Part shown: positions 12,704 through 24,525 of the stretch, in pieces | Position numbering within the stretch: position 1 is the first letter of the stretch | Layout of the letters: each line of letters starts with the position of its first letter | Translations under genes and position numbers: made by a program | NCBI GenBank assembly: GCA_036936605.1 | Contig: JAUPFV010000001.1 | Span: 113,592,771-113,656,770 of the forward strand | Source of the DNA: Limnanthes douglasii subsp. nivea | Lineage: Eukaryota > Streptophyta > Magnoliopsida > Brassicales > Limnanthaceae | Reading direction: 5' to 3' | DNA: 64,000 nucleotides | Notes under the pieces: generated by a model | What the model was told of the DNA's origin: nothing | The model's input: only the letters and a program-made list of their open reading frames with translations | Databases searched by the model: none

Positions 12704-13474
12704 GATGGATCCGAATGTACAATACGCTCCACCTCTGGAGGTGGAAGGGGTAAAAAAAATAACGAGCACATTATTGTGTCTCATGTGAATCGCAATGGTA
12801 ATGAAAAAAAATCATGCAAGAAGAACGTGATCAACTAATGGCTGAAATTGAGGCTTTAAGGGATCGGAAACAAGCTGAAAAATGAATTAAAGAAAATTAT
12901 GGTGCATCAGCACCACACCCTACTAATAATCCTGGCGAGAATGAGCAATTCATAAAGACTCATCTCAACTCCAAGAAGATACATCGATCCAAACGAATGG
13001 AAAGTTCCACATCAGAGTCTTCTAACAGTTTCTCTAATGATTCGGAGCTTGATGAATCAGTGTCATCCAGTAGTGGTGAAGGTCGGTTGAAAAAGAAATT
13101 AAGATTGACCAAAAAGCATTAGAAAAAAAGGATAGTGATGGCATACACAAAAAGTATCAGGGGAAAATGAAGGGTTCGCTGATCAACATATTGATCGTTT
13201 ATTGATCATCCATTTGTTTTCCAATCCGAACCAAGTATTTTTGGAACTCCTAATGAAGATATCGTGTTTAGTCGCAGTCAAAATTGGAGACAATCACCTT
13301 TGTCATAAAAAATACTCTCCGAGCATCTTTCTAAAAGGATTGATAGTTCTAAGATGGAAAATTATGATGGAAGTAAATATCCGGATAATCGTCTTGAACA
13401 ATCTAAGAATTTTATAATGAACTTAGATGATGATGACAAACTACTAAGCAAGTCTTTCTCACAAATCTGTAAAG
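12704..13474 (+). pseudogene. Element B gag N-terminal fragment, duplicated copy 1
   Basis: An ATG at 12704 (MDPNVQYAPP) matches the start of gag in element C (MNPNKQVVPPP). A Ser/acidic segment and the capsid start (KMENYDGSKYPDN in a shifted frame) follow. The frame has stops and frameshifts and is cut at 13474 by the duplication junction. In copy 2 the same start codon has become ATA. Confidence 0.7.
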
Positions 13475-13513
13475 CTTGTACTTCAGATATCAAGAGCAAT
13501 TTGTAAAGAGACT
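13475..13513. other. 39-bp filler matching a glycosyltransferase intron
   Basis: The 39 bases between copy 1 and copy 2 match 4038-4076 in 36 positions, in the same orientation. That site lies in the intron between exons 9 and 10 of the glycosyltransferase gene. The last bases (GACT) overlap the start of copy 2. This looks like templated filler at a repaired break. Confidence 0.75.
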
Positions 13514-15110
13514 GCTGTGCTGTATTCTAATACTATTAGCATACTACAATTTTATAAATATACTTTTTGTGTTACTAAAAGTTCAAAATTTTGAATAGTT
13601 ATATAAATATATGATATAATGTCCTGACATTTTGGAGGGCATGAAATTTACAATGAGTTTCAATATCGTCTAAACAACTATATATATTTATTAATTTTGT
13701 TTAGGATGTAATAGGAAGTAGCCTAAAGCTATCGATGCAATGGCACGAGGATGATACAAAAAAGGTAAAAACTAAGTATATTAATGTTATATATTGTTTT
13801 GAGAATTTTTATACACAGTTTACTCTTTACTTTTAAAGAAAAGACAAAAAACATCGATTCGTTTTTTAAACTATAATCAAATTATAAATTGATGCTATCA
13901 TATTTAGCCGTTGATTAACAAATCATTTAATATTTTTTAATTTAAACTGTAGTTTATAATTTAAAAATAAAGATCATTTAAAAAATTAAAAGTATATATA
14001 TATATATAACATTAAAAAGATATATATCAAGCGGTCGCTCATTTTAAATTCCTCGCATCTTAATTCAAACTATGAACTATGCAATAAGAATAAAAAAACA
14101 AAAGAACAACAACTTTTATTGTCAGAATATAACAAACAATAGCAAACTCACCTTTTTGAATCTGTAATATATTAGATTTATGTTCTTCTTATTTTAACAC
14201 ATTCATTTGTAATTTAAAATAACAAAAAACATAAGGAGTTATTACATCATCTTCAACTATTGTAAGCAAATGTTGGGATAGCCTTACACCATGTGTATTT
14301 TCACGATCTAATGACAAGTTCTGTGTGAATTGTGACCACATAAGTACCTCGTATTGTCTCATTTTCACGGACTGATGAGATAGCGTTTGAAAGAACTAGT
14401 ATAATAGTTGAAGTGTAAATATTAACCTCCCGGTAACTTTCTTATAACTTATAAGCGAGTCATCACCATCGGTTTAGATTAGAGGTTTGCAAAACAAAAT
14501 CTCACATACAGCGCCAAATTTGATGAGGAATAACCTCGTAAGTAATGTCAATGATTATAAGAACTAAAAGCAGTAGGATCAATTTTATAACTCCTCTATC
14601 TAAATTGTTCACCATTTAAATGAAGGGTTTCACTTTGTTATAGCAAATATGACATAAAATATAAAAAGAAAGAACACGTATCTTTGAAAGTGCGTGACAT
14701 TCATGTGTTACAAATTTTTTAGAATTATCCTTTAACCGTTTAAGATATTTTAGATTGTTATTGATAAAGACACAAATTATCAAGGAGTTGAAACAATAAC
14801 ATTGAGATTGTATTAAGTAAATTTTAAAGTTAAGAGATGAGATTTATGTTATTTGTAAATATAAAGAACCACAATGCAATTTGCGTCTTTATGTAACTGA
14901 ATCAGTTGAAGTATTCTGAGACTCCTATAAATAGGATTATAGACAATGAATAAAGGATCCGACTTTTACTTCTGGAAATTTGCTTTCTTCTATTATTTTA
15001 CTTCCAACAACTAAAGTGTTATCATTCTCTCTCGCTCTACATTTTTACTCTCTCTCGAAAAGAACAAACCTAATTCAATATTCAAATAAGAAAATCACTT
15101 ACACTCAACA
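13512..15110 (+). mobile_element. Element A 5' LTR region, copy 2
   Basis: This corresponds to 8551-10167. It ends CTCAACA, followed by the primer site TTGGCGACCACGGTAGGA at 15111. From memory this is nearly complementary to the 3' end of a plant tRNA-Arg. A TATA box lies at about 14926. The LTR start is unresolved, as in copy 1. Confidence 0.6.
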
Positions 15111-15203
15111 TTGGCGACCACGGTAGGAGAAAGAGGTACCTAGTTGCAAATCTAAGACTAAAAATTAAAGAATTTACAGTTAGCAGTATTGATTAAGATC
15201 AAT

Positions 15204-17110
15204 ATGGAACCAAAGATTAGAATTGATCCTACAGTTCATGAGGAGCTCGAAGCACTCCTGTCAGATCTACACATAGAAGAAAGTCAGCATAATAGTCAAG
15301 TTCATGAGCGATGTGATCGATTTGACATAAAAATCGAATAAATCAATTCTTTGAAAAAATTATTGTCCTGAATGATGAATATGTTCCAAGTGAACAACAA
15401 ATTCAATATGGAATATTGAAATCTTAAATACGCCAAGTCAATGAGAAAGATGAATTGGAAAACCGATCTAATGAATTTAATAAAGCATATGAGAGTCGAA
15501 GTGATCGAGAGAAAACACATTTTCAATTTGACAACGAGCATCGTTCTTCTCAAAATAAAAAGAAAGAAAAACATCAATATATTATATCTATTGATAGTGA
15601 ATATTGAAGCTCAGAATTTGAGGCTATATTTTTTTAAACAGAGGAAGTACCGGAATTCTTCAAAGGGAGAAGAAAGTCGACGTAGAAATTCATGTAAATA
15701 GTATAAGTCAAAAAAAAAGAAATGAGGCTCGAAATGTGAGGGATAACTTATGACATGAAGATGATACTTCTAACCAGTATGTGAATATAGCATATCAGAA
15801 TCTATATGTTGTTATAGGGATAACTAGTTCTGATCAGTATATGTAATGAGTTAATTGGAGAAATTAAATTTATCTGTTGGGATTAGGTCAATTACTCTTT
15901 CGAGGCGCTTTGATATCTCAAAGGTAGAAAATTTTGATAGAACTCAAGATCCTGATGATCATATTGAACAATTAAAAAATTATATGATAAATTTCGAGGA
16001 TGATGATAGGTTGGTGTGTATGACATTCTCACAAACTTTCAAAGGGACAATTTTAAAGTGATATAATAGAATTCTGAAGGGATTTATAACCAATTTTAGA
16101 ACTTTTTATATTGTTTTTTGAAGACAGTTTATGGGGAGAAAAGAAATACGAACCAATGGTGATACAATAATACAATGTAAACAGGCAGTAGGTGAGAACT
16201 TAAAAGATTATACAAGGTATTTTGTGTTAACAAAAGCGGGACTGGATGATTGTGAATAGCTGGTTGTTATGGTAGCTTTTAGACAAGGATTGTTGCCACG
16301 TGATTATGCAAAGGAGACTACAAAAAGGAGAGCGTTAACTTTTGGGGCATTGATGACTCAAGTCGAGGGAAAAAATAAAGTAGAATAATCTACAAGAGTT
16401 CGAGGTTGATCTGATTTTATTCAAAGAAGCTCGGGGAAAACATAAATTAGTCAATGATATCATGGGAACACCTCAAATTCTCAGGCACCATCTCGTCCAA
16501 GGATAAACAATAATCCAACTCCTCAAACCGTAGGTGCTCATTCTCAACCTACTAGTTATCAGTCTCATCGGAAAAGACATAATCAGTGGATAAAACCAAA
16601 ATATTTTGCAGAGTTAACTGAAAATGTAGCTTCTATTTTTGAAAATTCAAAATGACAAAATAGTGGGTTGAAAAATCCGAGAAGATTAACACAACAAATC
16701 GTTAACACAAACTCAAAGCAAGAAAGTGCATTGATGATTTGAGATTTTGAACGTGAAAATTTTGATGCGGCATCATAATATTTGGATATAGACCCATATC
16801 GTTTAATTTCGTTAGTTGTGGATGAGAAAGTTGTTTAAGAATGGGTTCGAAGATACCATGACTGGTAATACAAATATCTGAGGAAGATGCCATGACTGGT
16901 AATATACCAGTAAGTTTGTAAATATCTGGGGAAGACACCATGATTGGTAATACAAATAGCTCACAAAAAAGATATATAGTAAAATTGGTCACCCAACTAG
17001 AAAAAAAAATATCCACTCATTTATATGAAAAAAACATAAACACATTTTATCTTGTTCAAGGAGGATGATCTGAAGGGGATAGCAGTCACTCATAAAAATG
17101 CAGTAGTTAT
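15204..17110 (+). pseudogene. Element A gag and start of protease, copy 2, degraded
   Basis: The gag ATG is at 15204 (MEPKIRIDPTVHEELEALL). The capsid core lies at 15855-16061 (RRFDISKVENFDRTQDPDDH). Stops and frameshifts break the frame. The zinc-knuckle part present in copy 1 has been deleted here. The frame is interrupted at 17110 by element B and resumes at 28017. Confidence 0.8.
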
Positions 17111-17453
17111 TGATAGGTTCGGATATTTTTGGAAGGGCAATACTGCTTTACCCGAAGGGGCAGTTTGGGTATCTTTTACACCTAGCCTATCGTGAAAATT
17201 ATGATATGGTCAATCATGACTCAGTTGTATGCTAATACTATATAGGGTTTGGGATTTAAAGATTAACCCATAAATCCCATGGGTCATAAAATCAGTATAA
17301 ATACCCCAACCAACTTCATTTAATGGGTTGGACCTTTTAAAGAACATTAAATACAAGCATACAACTCTATTCTCTTACTACCCACTACTCAGAAATTAAT
17401 ATTCAACTTACAAACTCCCCAAAATACCCTCTGACTATAAATAATCCACACCA
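17111..17453 (+). repeat. Element B 5' LTR
   Basis: 343 bp, TGATAGG to CACACCA, with a TATA box (AGTATAAATACC) at about 17292. It lacks an 18-nt stretch present in the other two copies of this LTR. Confidence 0.93.
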
Positions 17454-17456
17454 AAT

Positions 17457-17473
17457 TGGCGACCACAGTGGGA
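17457..17473 (+). other. Element B primer-binding site (tRNA-Arg type)
   Basis: TGGCGACCACAGTGGGA lies three bases after the LTR end. From memory it pairs with the 3' end of a plant tRNA-Arg (ending CCCACCGTGGTCG plus CCA) with one mismatch. The tRNA identity should be checked against a tRNA set. Confidence 0.7.
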
Positions 17474-17551
17474 GGCGACGATGCCTGAATTTTAGATTCA
17501 AAACCAGTAAACAAAACCAATTCGGATAGATCCGAATGTACAATACGCTCC

Positions 17552-18345
17552 AACAGCTACAACAGCTTCACAATCAAGGATACCTAAAACGTTATTCGTA
17601 CGTCTGCCCCTGTTGTGGGGTGGGCCGGGTTAGTATGGAATAAATTCAATATTCATTGTCACTCATTTATCTTATGGCTCGCTATCATGGGAAAACTTTC
17701 TACCAGAGATAAACTTCTCAGTTGGGGTTTCAATACCCCACCTGATTGTGTCTTATGCAACTCTGCTTCCAAAACTATTATTCATCTCCTATTTGACTGT
17801 AGTTTCACTTAGAGTATTTGGACCTTTGTTAGTTCAAAACTAGGTTTCCCTTTTTTTGCTTCGTGTTGGCAATCTTAGGTCTGGTGAGGCGTCAAATTGG
17901 TCTCATTCTTGAAACCGTCACATTTGACGCTATTGCTTTGGCGTGGTAATTTATCACGTCTTGAAGAAGATGAACTCAAGAATTTTTGGTTCCTCTCCGG
18001 CCAATGCCTCTCTGGTTTCTCACCGGATCTTCTCTGATCTTTGGTTTAAATTCCATGGCACCAAGATTCGTTAGCCTATGTAACTACTTTTAAATTAATT
18101 TATTTATTCTTCTACTTTATTTGCAGGTCCCCTTCTCATCGGTCTCGTTCGTTACCTTCCATTGGTGTGAACTTCCTTGGAGTTATTCTCTGTCGGCTCG
18201 ATTGGCCCTTGTCATGTTATTTTAGTTACGTTGTGTATGCCTACTGTTTTTGTCATTTCTACTATGTTTCTTTTAACAGAGTCATGCCTATTGACCTCTT
18301 TATGTCGAATGTATCTCCTTGGGCTGAAATTACCGTACCAATTGT
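17552..18345 (+). mobile_element. LINE 3' fragment inserted in element B leader
   Basis: This insert is absent from copy 1. It encodes, at 17615-17812, a reverse-transcriptase zinc-binding domain (FILWLAIMGKLSTRDKLLSW, then CVLCNSASKTIIHLLFDC), the C-terminal piece of plant L1-type LINEs. A stop follows, then a non-coding tail. It replaces about 40 bp of the copy 1 sequence. No clean target duplication or poly(A) was found. It differs from the long LINE at 39750-64000. Confidence 0.75.
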
Positions 18346-18349
18346 GTCT

Positions 18350-19703
18350 CATGTGAATCGCAATGGTAATGAAAAATAATTCATGCAAGAAGAGCGTGAT
18401 CAACTAAGGGCTGAAATTGAGGCTTTAAGGGCTAAAAAAAGCTGAAAATGAATTAAAGAAAAGTCTGGTGCATCAGCACCACACCCTACTGATAATCCTG
18501 GTGAGAATGAGCAGTCTATAAAGACTCATCTCAACTCCAAGAAAATACATCGATCCAAACGAATGGAAAGTTCCACATCAGAGTCTTCTATCAGTTCCTC
18601 TAATGATTCAGAGCTTAAGGAATCAGTGTCATCTAGTAGTGATGAAGGTCGGTTGAAAAAGAAATTAAGGCTGGCCAAAAAGCATTAGAAAAAAGGGATA
18701 AGTATGGCAGATGCAAAAAGTATCAGGGGAAAATGAAGGGTTTGGCTGATCAACATATTGATCGTTTGTTGATCATCCATTTGCCTTCCAATCCGAACCA
18801 AGTATTTTTGCAACTCCTAATGAAGATACCGTGTTTAGTAACAGTGAAAATTGGAGACAACCACCTTTGTCATAAAAAATACTATCCGAGCATCTTCATA
18901 ATAGGTTTGATAGTTATAAGATGGAAAAGTATGATGGAAGTAAAGATCCGGACAATCGTCTTGAATAATTTAAGAATTTTATAATGAATTTGGATGACGA
19001 TGACAAACTACTATGCAGGACCTTCTCACAAACCTTTAAGGGAAGTGCCTTCAAATGGTAAAATAGTCTTCCTCAAGGTTCTATAAATAATTTTGATATA
19101 TTTTGGGTTGCATTTCGAAGTCAATTTTTTAGAAGCAATGAGCTCAAAGGAAATAGTGACACAATTATTCATTGTGCCCAAGAACCAAATGAGTCATTAA
19201 AATAATATATCACTAGGTTTGTAAATATGAAGAATGGGCTGTCTGAATGTTTTGAACAAGTTGCAATTGCCTCTCTGAGACAAGGTTTGAGTCTGGGTAA
19301 TTTGGTTGATTCAGTAACCCGAAAGAAAGTTATGACTTTTGGGGGATTGTCGCATCAAGTCGGGAAGCAGATTAATGTTGAAGAGACTAAGAAATCTAGA
19401 TTGCCTTGTCAAAACAGATCTACTAACATAGTGGCAACTCCTCAAACAATAACTCAGTCCGGTTACAGATCGAACGAAACCGAGAAGAGGTCACATCAGC
19501 CCAAACAGAATCAATCCAACCAAAACCATCACGTTAGAAGTAAAATGAGACTTTGGGTTCAACCTGAATGGTTTGCTGAGTTGGGGGAAAGTGTAGCAAC
19601 AATATAAGATAAAACTTAAAATGATATACACTTTAGAAGGCCAACCATACTACAGTCTCCTAGAGAGACCCGAAGTACCCGTTTTTGTAAATATTATAAC
19701 GAT
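18350..19703 (+). pseudogene. Element B gag
   Basis: Segments in order: a charged coiled-coil-like start (EERDQLRAEIEAL), a Ser/acidic region, the capsid core near 18920-19200 (KMEKYDGSKDPDNRLE, FWVAFRSQF), and a clean frame at 19227-19607 (CFEQVAIASLRQGL to LWVQPEWFAELGESVATI). A zinc knuckle near 19685 has the form C-x2-Y-x4-H-x4-C, related to the variant seen in Tat Gag proteins. Several stops and frameshifts break the frame, so it is not coding as it stands. Gag would form the particle that packages element RNA. Confidence 0.82.
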
Positions 19704-20654
19704 GTGGGGCATGATACCCATAATTGCATAGCCTTAAAACAAGAGATGCATAATCTTATTGAAAGAGGTAAATTGGGAATTTTTGTTAAAAAACAAGGGG
19801 GCAGCAAGCCAGATAATGTGCAATCCAACAGCAATGCTCCCCGAATGACTCCTTCAGCAACCCCTGAAACATCTAGAAAGGTGGATGCCATGGTGATTAT
19901 TGAAAGGTTTGATGTGGATTATGAATACCTTGATCCGGATCTGGATCGAAATCAGGTAGGGGTGATAATGGATAAGACTTCTACTATGTCTGATCTGGTA
20001 AAATATTTTGAATCTTTAACTATATTTAGAGGAGATACTGTGACAGCGTCATCAAGTTGTTCAAGAAAAAGACATATCAACAGCTTGACTACTCAGTTGG
20101 ATGAGAGGATGTTAACACATCTATACCAAACTCTAGCTCATTTCATTGTCTTTGATAAGGATTACCTAATAGATATTGCAGGGCCACATGAAGATGTCGT
20201 GGTAATAGGGGCATCAATTGGAGGAAATGATGTACGCCATATCCTAATTGACACGGGAAGTTCGGAAAACATATTGTTTATGAATTATTATAAACAGTTG
20301 AAGAATCCCTCAATTATTCAATGGTCAAACAGAACTATTGTATGATTTACTCGGAGTTCGGCAGATGTCATTGGTGAGTTCGAAGATGATGTAATATTGG
20401 GAAAAAAACCTATTTAGAAGACAATGAATGTGTTGTTTGTTATGGTTGAATGCCCAACATCTTACAATGCTATCTTTGGGAGATCTTGGCTCTCCAGGAT
20501 GCATGTTGTGGCCATTACTGTCCATCAGTGTTTGAAATATATTGTGGGTACACAGGTTGGTGTTGTCCGAAACAGTCAGAAGATAGCTAGAGAATGCTAT
20601 GGAACAACTTGTGCCTCCAACTATTTGGAGTCGGTCAAAGTTGACAAGGAATAA
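19704..20654 (+). pseudogene. Element B gag C-terminus and aspartic protease
   Basis: An open stretch of 213 codons (19704-20345) ends with the protease core VVVIGASIGGNDVRHILIDT followed by GSSENILF, so the catalytic DTG is intact. After a stop, a second frame (20424-20654) has the flap/C-terminal part (VECPTSYNAIFGRSWLSRMH). The enzyme would cleave Gag-Pol into its mature proteins. The stop between the parts makes it a pseudogene. Confidence 0.82.
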
Positions 20655-20746
20655 CAGCTATTGGAGCCTTCTACTGAAAAGAATGAAATTGATGATCCAA
20701 GGGAGGCTCCTAATGGTATAATACCTATAGAAGAAGTTGAAATCTA

Positions 20747-21838
20747 TTGCATAGCATAGCAAAAGGCAAAAGTGTTAAGATTGGTACTAAGTTCCCAATA
20801 AGTTTGAAACAAAAGCTACTGTCTTTCTTGTCGGATAATTTACATGTCTTTACATGGTACAATGATGATGTGACCGGGGTACCTACTGAAGTAATTTACC
20901 ACAAATTGTCGGTCCAATCTGATATTGGACCAGTAGTTCAAACAAGAAGGTTATTTTCTAAAGAAAAAGCTGATATGATAGTACAAGAAGTGGTTCGGTT
21001 GACCAAGATGGATCACATCAAATAATCTCAATACCCATTGTGGATTGCTAACCCTGTGTTAGTCAAGAAAAAGAGTGGTAAATGGCGCATGTATTGACTT
21101 TACTGATCTTAACAGAGCATGTCTTAAAGATCATTTTCTTGTACTTCGGATAGATCATTTAGTAGAATCTACATTAGGGAACAAGTTGTTGTCCTTCATG
21201 GATTCCTTTTCAAGTTACAATCATATACAAGTAGATTTGAACGATCATGATTATATTACTTTTATTACTGATATGGGGCTTCATTTTTATAAAGTGATGC
21301 ATTTTGGGTTGAAGAACGCTGAAGCTATTTATCAGCGATTAGTAAATAGACATTTGCTGGCCATATTGGCAGAAACATGGAAGTATATATAGATTATATG
21401 ATGGTAAAAAACCTCGAAAAGAAATAACACATATCTGATCTCTAAGAGACCTTTTCTAACTTGGAAACCATCAACCTGAAGTTAAACCCGGAAAAGTGTA
21501 TTTTTGGGGTCCGATCTGGCAAGTTTATTGGGTATGCCATAAGTGAGAAAGAAATTCAAGACAATCCGGATCAGCTAAACGATTTATTGGCTATGGATCC
21601 TCTTCGTAATACTAAAGAAGTCCAGAGATCAACCGGATGACTCGCTGCGTTGAACAAATTTATTTCAAGGTCATCGGAAAAGTATGCTCATTTTTTTTTT
21701 CAGGTTTTGAGGAATGTTAAAGAATTTAATTGGTCTCCCCAGTGCGATCAAGCCAATCTTGAAATCAATAAACTTTTTTCTTCACCCAAGATGTTGTTTA
21801 AACCTATTAAAGGGGAAAACGTTTCATATATTTGGTAG
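20747..21838 (+). pseudogene. Element B reverse transcriptase, active site altered
   Basis: RT blocks are recognisable in order: LFSKEKADMIVQEVVRLTKM, CIDFTDLNRA, LLSFMDSFSSYNHIQVDL, MHFGLKNAEAIYQRLVN. The catalytic box near 21385 reads MEVYIDYM. The family form is YIDD, as in elements C and D, so the second metal-binding Asp has become Tyr. Several stops follow it. RT would copy element RNA from the tRNA primer; this copy could not. Confidence 0.85.
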
Positions 21839-22919
21839 TATCAGACTATGCCGTAAGTGTCGTTCTGGTAAGGGAAATGGATAATTACCCCTGCCCGGTT
21901 TATTACATGAGCAAGAATTTTCTAGAAGCATAAAAACGGTATTTAAAGTTAGAAAAATTAGCATTGGCATTAGTAATAGCAGCTAATTAAAACGAGGCCA
22001 TAATTCTAAGTACATTCAATTACGGTTCGAACATCTTTCCCCTTAAAGAATGTTCTCCAAAAAGATGACGTATCAGGAAGAATGACTAAGTGGTCAGTTG
22101 AGCTCAAAGTTATGATATAGCTTATGCACCTCAGACTGCAACCAAAGCTCAAATTATACGTATTTATTTGTAGAATTTCGTACTAAAAGGCCTCACGAGA
22201 AAGAACATGAGAACAAGTCTAAAAAGAGTGGTTAATCCGAACATATGGTAGCTCTAGTACAATATAATTTGGGGCTAGAATTTGTTTAACCTCCCCTTAT
22301 GGCGATACCATGCATCAGGCTGTATGTTTTGTCTTCAAGGCATCTAATAATGAATCTAAATATGAAGCGGCCATTGCTGGGTTAAGGTTAGCTCAAATAT
22401 GTGGAGCAAATAGATTCCAGTTAGTAAACGACTCCCAGTTGCTTATCAACCAGGCTCAAGGACTATCTGAAACAAAAAAAATATCAGTTGGTAAAGTATC
22501 TGCAAGTACTAAGGGAAGCTTCTATGGGGTTTAAAAATGTCTGCTATGAATATATCCCTAGATCGGAGAATACTATGACAGATTCTTTAGCCACCATAGC
22601 TTATTCTGAATCCTACCCATGGATCCTTGTGCAAGAATGTCCCTCCATAAGTTCAATTCAAGGGAAAAAGAGTGAATTTGAAGAGAGTTTGAGTGTATCT
22701 GCCACACAAACCAAAGATTGGAGGTTCGAAATACATCAGTTTATTTCCGATGGAGTTTTACCTTCAAATAAAGCTTTAGCTAAAAAGATCAAGTATAAGG
22801 CTCGTGGTTTCTTAGTATTAAGGGAAGTTCTCTACGAAAAATATTTCAGCAGGGCACTTCTCCGTTTTTTAGGGTTTGAAGAGTCTCAAAGTATCCTATC
22901 CGAGTTGAATGATGGATAA
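21839..22919 (+). pseudogene. Element B RNase H region
   Basis: The first part of this region (to about 22250) is broken. RNase H blocks are readable at 22310-22534 (FKASNNESKYEAAIAGLRLA, NDSQLLINQAQG) and 22488-22919 (ENTMTDSLATIAYSESYPWI). The order and content match the Tat RNase H between RT and integrase. Frameshifts and stops are present. Confidence 0.8.
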
Positions 22920-23952
22920 GGATCAACACATTATGGCTACAAAGCCTTAAACATGAGAGTTTTGCTAGCAGGATACTACTGGCTTACCATCATGGCATAT
23001 GCAAAAGATATGGTTTGGAGGTGTGACCCTTGCTAAAGATATGGGAATGAAATCTATGCGCCAAAAATACCTATGGAGTTAATATCTGAGCCCATATCGT
23101 TTGACAGATGGGGTTTGGACTTAGTTGGACCTCTCCCCGTGACATCCGGAGGTTATCGAACGATAATAGTGCCAATTGATTATTTCTCCAAATGGATAGA
23201 AGTTGCACCACTAGTTGGAACCGCTTCTAAGGCGGTTATAAAATTTATTATGTCTAATATATGTTGCCGATTCGGAATTCCCTGACGAATTACCAAAGAC
23301 AATGGGCCACAATTTGATAATAAAGATATGGAGACATTTTGAACTTCTAGAGGAATCCAACAATGCTTCTCTTTCATTTTTAATCCTCAGTCTAATGGGA
23401 AAGTTGAAGTTGCTAATCGAACAATTTTAACATTGTTGAAGAAGAATCTAGAAGGAACTGTTGGAAAACGGCTGAGTTACTTGCAAGAAGTATTGTGGGT
23501 CTACCGAACTACTCCACAAACGTCAAACAAAGAGTCTCATGTTGCCCTTGTTTATGGGATGGATGCAATCACACCCATACAGCTACTTTGCCATTATTCA
23601 TGATTCAAAGATATTCCGAACAAGCTAATGATTGGCAGTTAGGAATCAGTTGGATTTGATTGAAGAAAGAGAGAATGAAGGCATATTTAAGATGACACAC
23701 TATTAGGGTTTAATGAGAAGTAGATATCCATCAAAAGTAAAGAGAAAAGATTTTCAGTTAGGAGACAAATTATTAAAAAATGTATTTTTACACACCAAAG
23801 AAAAGAAATTTGGGAAGTTGGCTCCGTAATGGGGAGACCCCTATATGGTATGTGAAAGAACCAAACCATTGACATATAGACTTCAAGACAAAGAGGGCAA
23901 AGTTTTGAAGCACCCATGGAGCATTGAGCATCCCATGTTGTATTTAGAATGA
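22920..23952 (+). pseudogene. Element B integrase
   Basis: The zinc-binding N-terminus near 22930-23040 is broken (ALNMRVLLAGYYW; the last CxxC reads CDPC then stop). The catalytic core is present: WGLDLVGPLP, TKDNGPQF and NGKVEVANRTI carry the D, D and E residues. The C-terminus ends HPWSIEHPMLYLE at the stop 23950-23952. Premature stops at several places make it non-functional. Confidence 0.83.
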
Positions 23953-24525
23953 AATTATCTTGTAAATATTTAAATTCTCATACTTCAATGTAAATATTAT
24001 GAGGGCATACTCTTTCCTACCCTGGTTCCGCGGGGAGGTTTTAATGAGGTGTCCGGTTTTCAATCAATGGTATCTTATGCCTTTATTCAAGAATTTATGT
24101 GAGTATGATGAGATCAGATATATTGAATACTTATTAAACACCGCGACCCTCAAATGAGGTATCTTTGAGGTGATTGGATTCATTAAACACATAATCAGAT
24201 TTATTAAACACCCTTGATCAGATTTATTCAACATTTTCATCCTTCAAATTAAATATTGTTGAAATGATTCAATAAATTAAAAATTTATTGAATAAGTCAG
24301 CGAAATTAAAATACAAATTAAAGATTAGTCATAAGAACTAAAATAAGTTTATGAGAAGGGAAAAATTAGCATTATATCCGGATCTGAATATGTCGGATCT
24401 AACCCAGTAAAAATGCCTTGGCCATCCAAGGACTTTGATTCATAGAACAAGAATTAAAAAGGATAACAAAATGCCTTGGACTTCCAAGGACTTTAGTTTT
24501 GGCCATAAAAGTAAACGTTATAACC
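23953..24525 (+). other. Element B 3' untranslated region with conserved motif and hairpins
   Basis: At 24003-24056 lies a motif found just after the integrase in all four Tat elements here (GGCATACTCTTTCCTACCCT and, 20 bases on, AGGTTTTAATGAGGTG). A degenerate repeat of TTATTAAACACC-type units lies at about 24110-24240. Two palindromes, CCTTGG-N4-CCAAGG, lie at 24416-24431 and 24474-24489, just after the stop of the antisense gene. Confidence 0.75.

Larger units (their letters stand above)
8551..13474. repeat. Tandem segmental duplication, copy 1 (A 5' part + B 5' part)
   Basis: This segment aligns base for base, with many point changes and indels, to 13512-19040. Both copies start at GACTGCTGTGCTG and both carry the same A-to-B junction (GTAGTTAT then TGATAGG, at 12273/12274 and 17110/17111). 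The unit was therefore duplicated after B had inserted into A. Copy 1 stops inside the B gag region. It keeps about 170 bp near 11695-11865 that copy 2 has lost, and it lacks the LINE piece found in copy 2. Confidence 0.9.
13512..19040. repeat. Tandem segmental duplication, copy 2
   Basis: This is the partner of 8551-13474 and is continuous with the rest of B and A to its right, so it is the parental copy. Differences from copy 1 include a deletion of about 170 bp near 16650, a short internal duplication near 16880-16940, an 18-nt deletion in the B LTR and a LINE-derived insert at 17552-18345. Confidence 0.9.

Noticed and set aside
8551..13474. Two independent insertions of element A beside each other
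   Set aside because: Both copies share the same nested B insertion point and flanking bases, which requires duplication after nesting.
13475..13513. A duplicated glycosyltransferase pseudogene upstream of copy 2
   Set aside because: Only 39 bp of an intron match. No exon sequence is present on either side.
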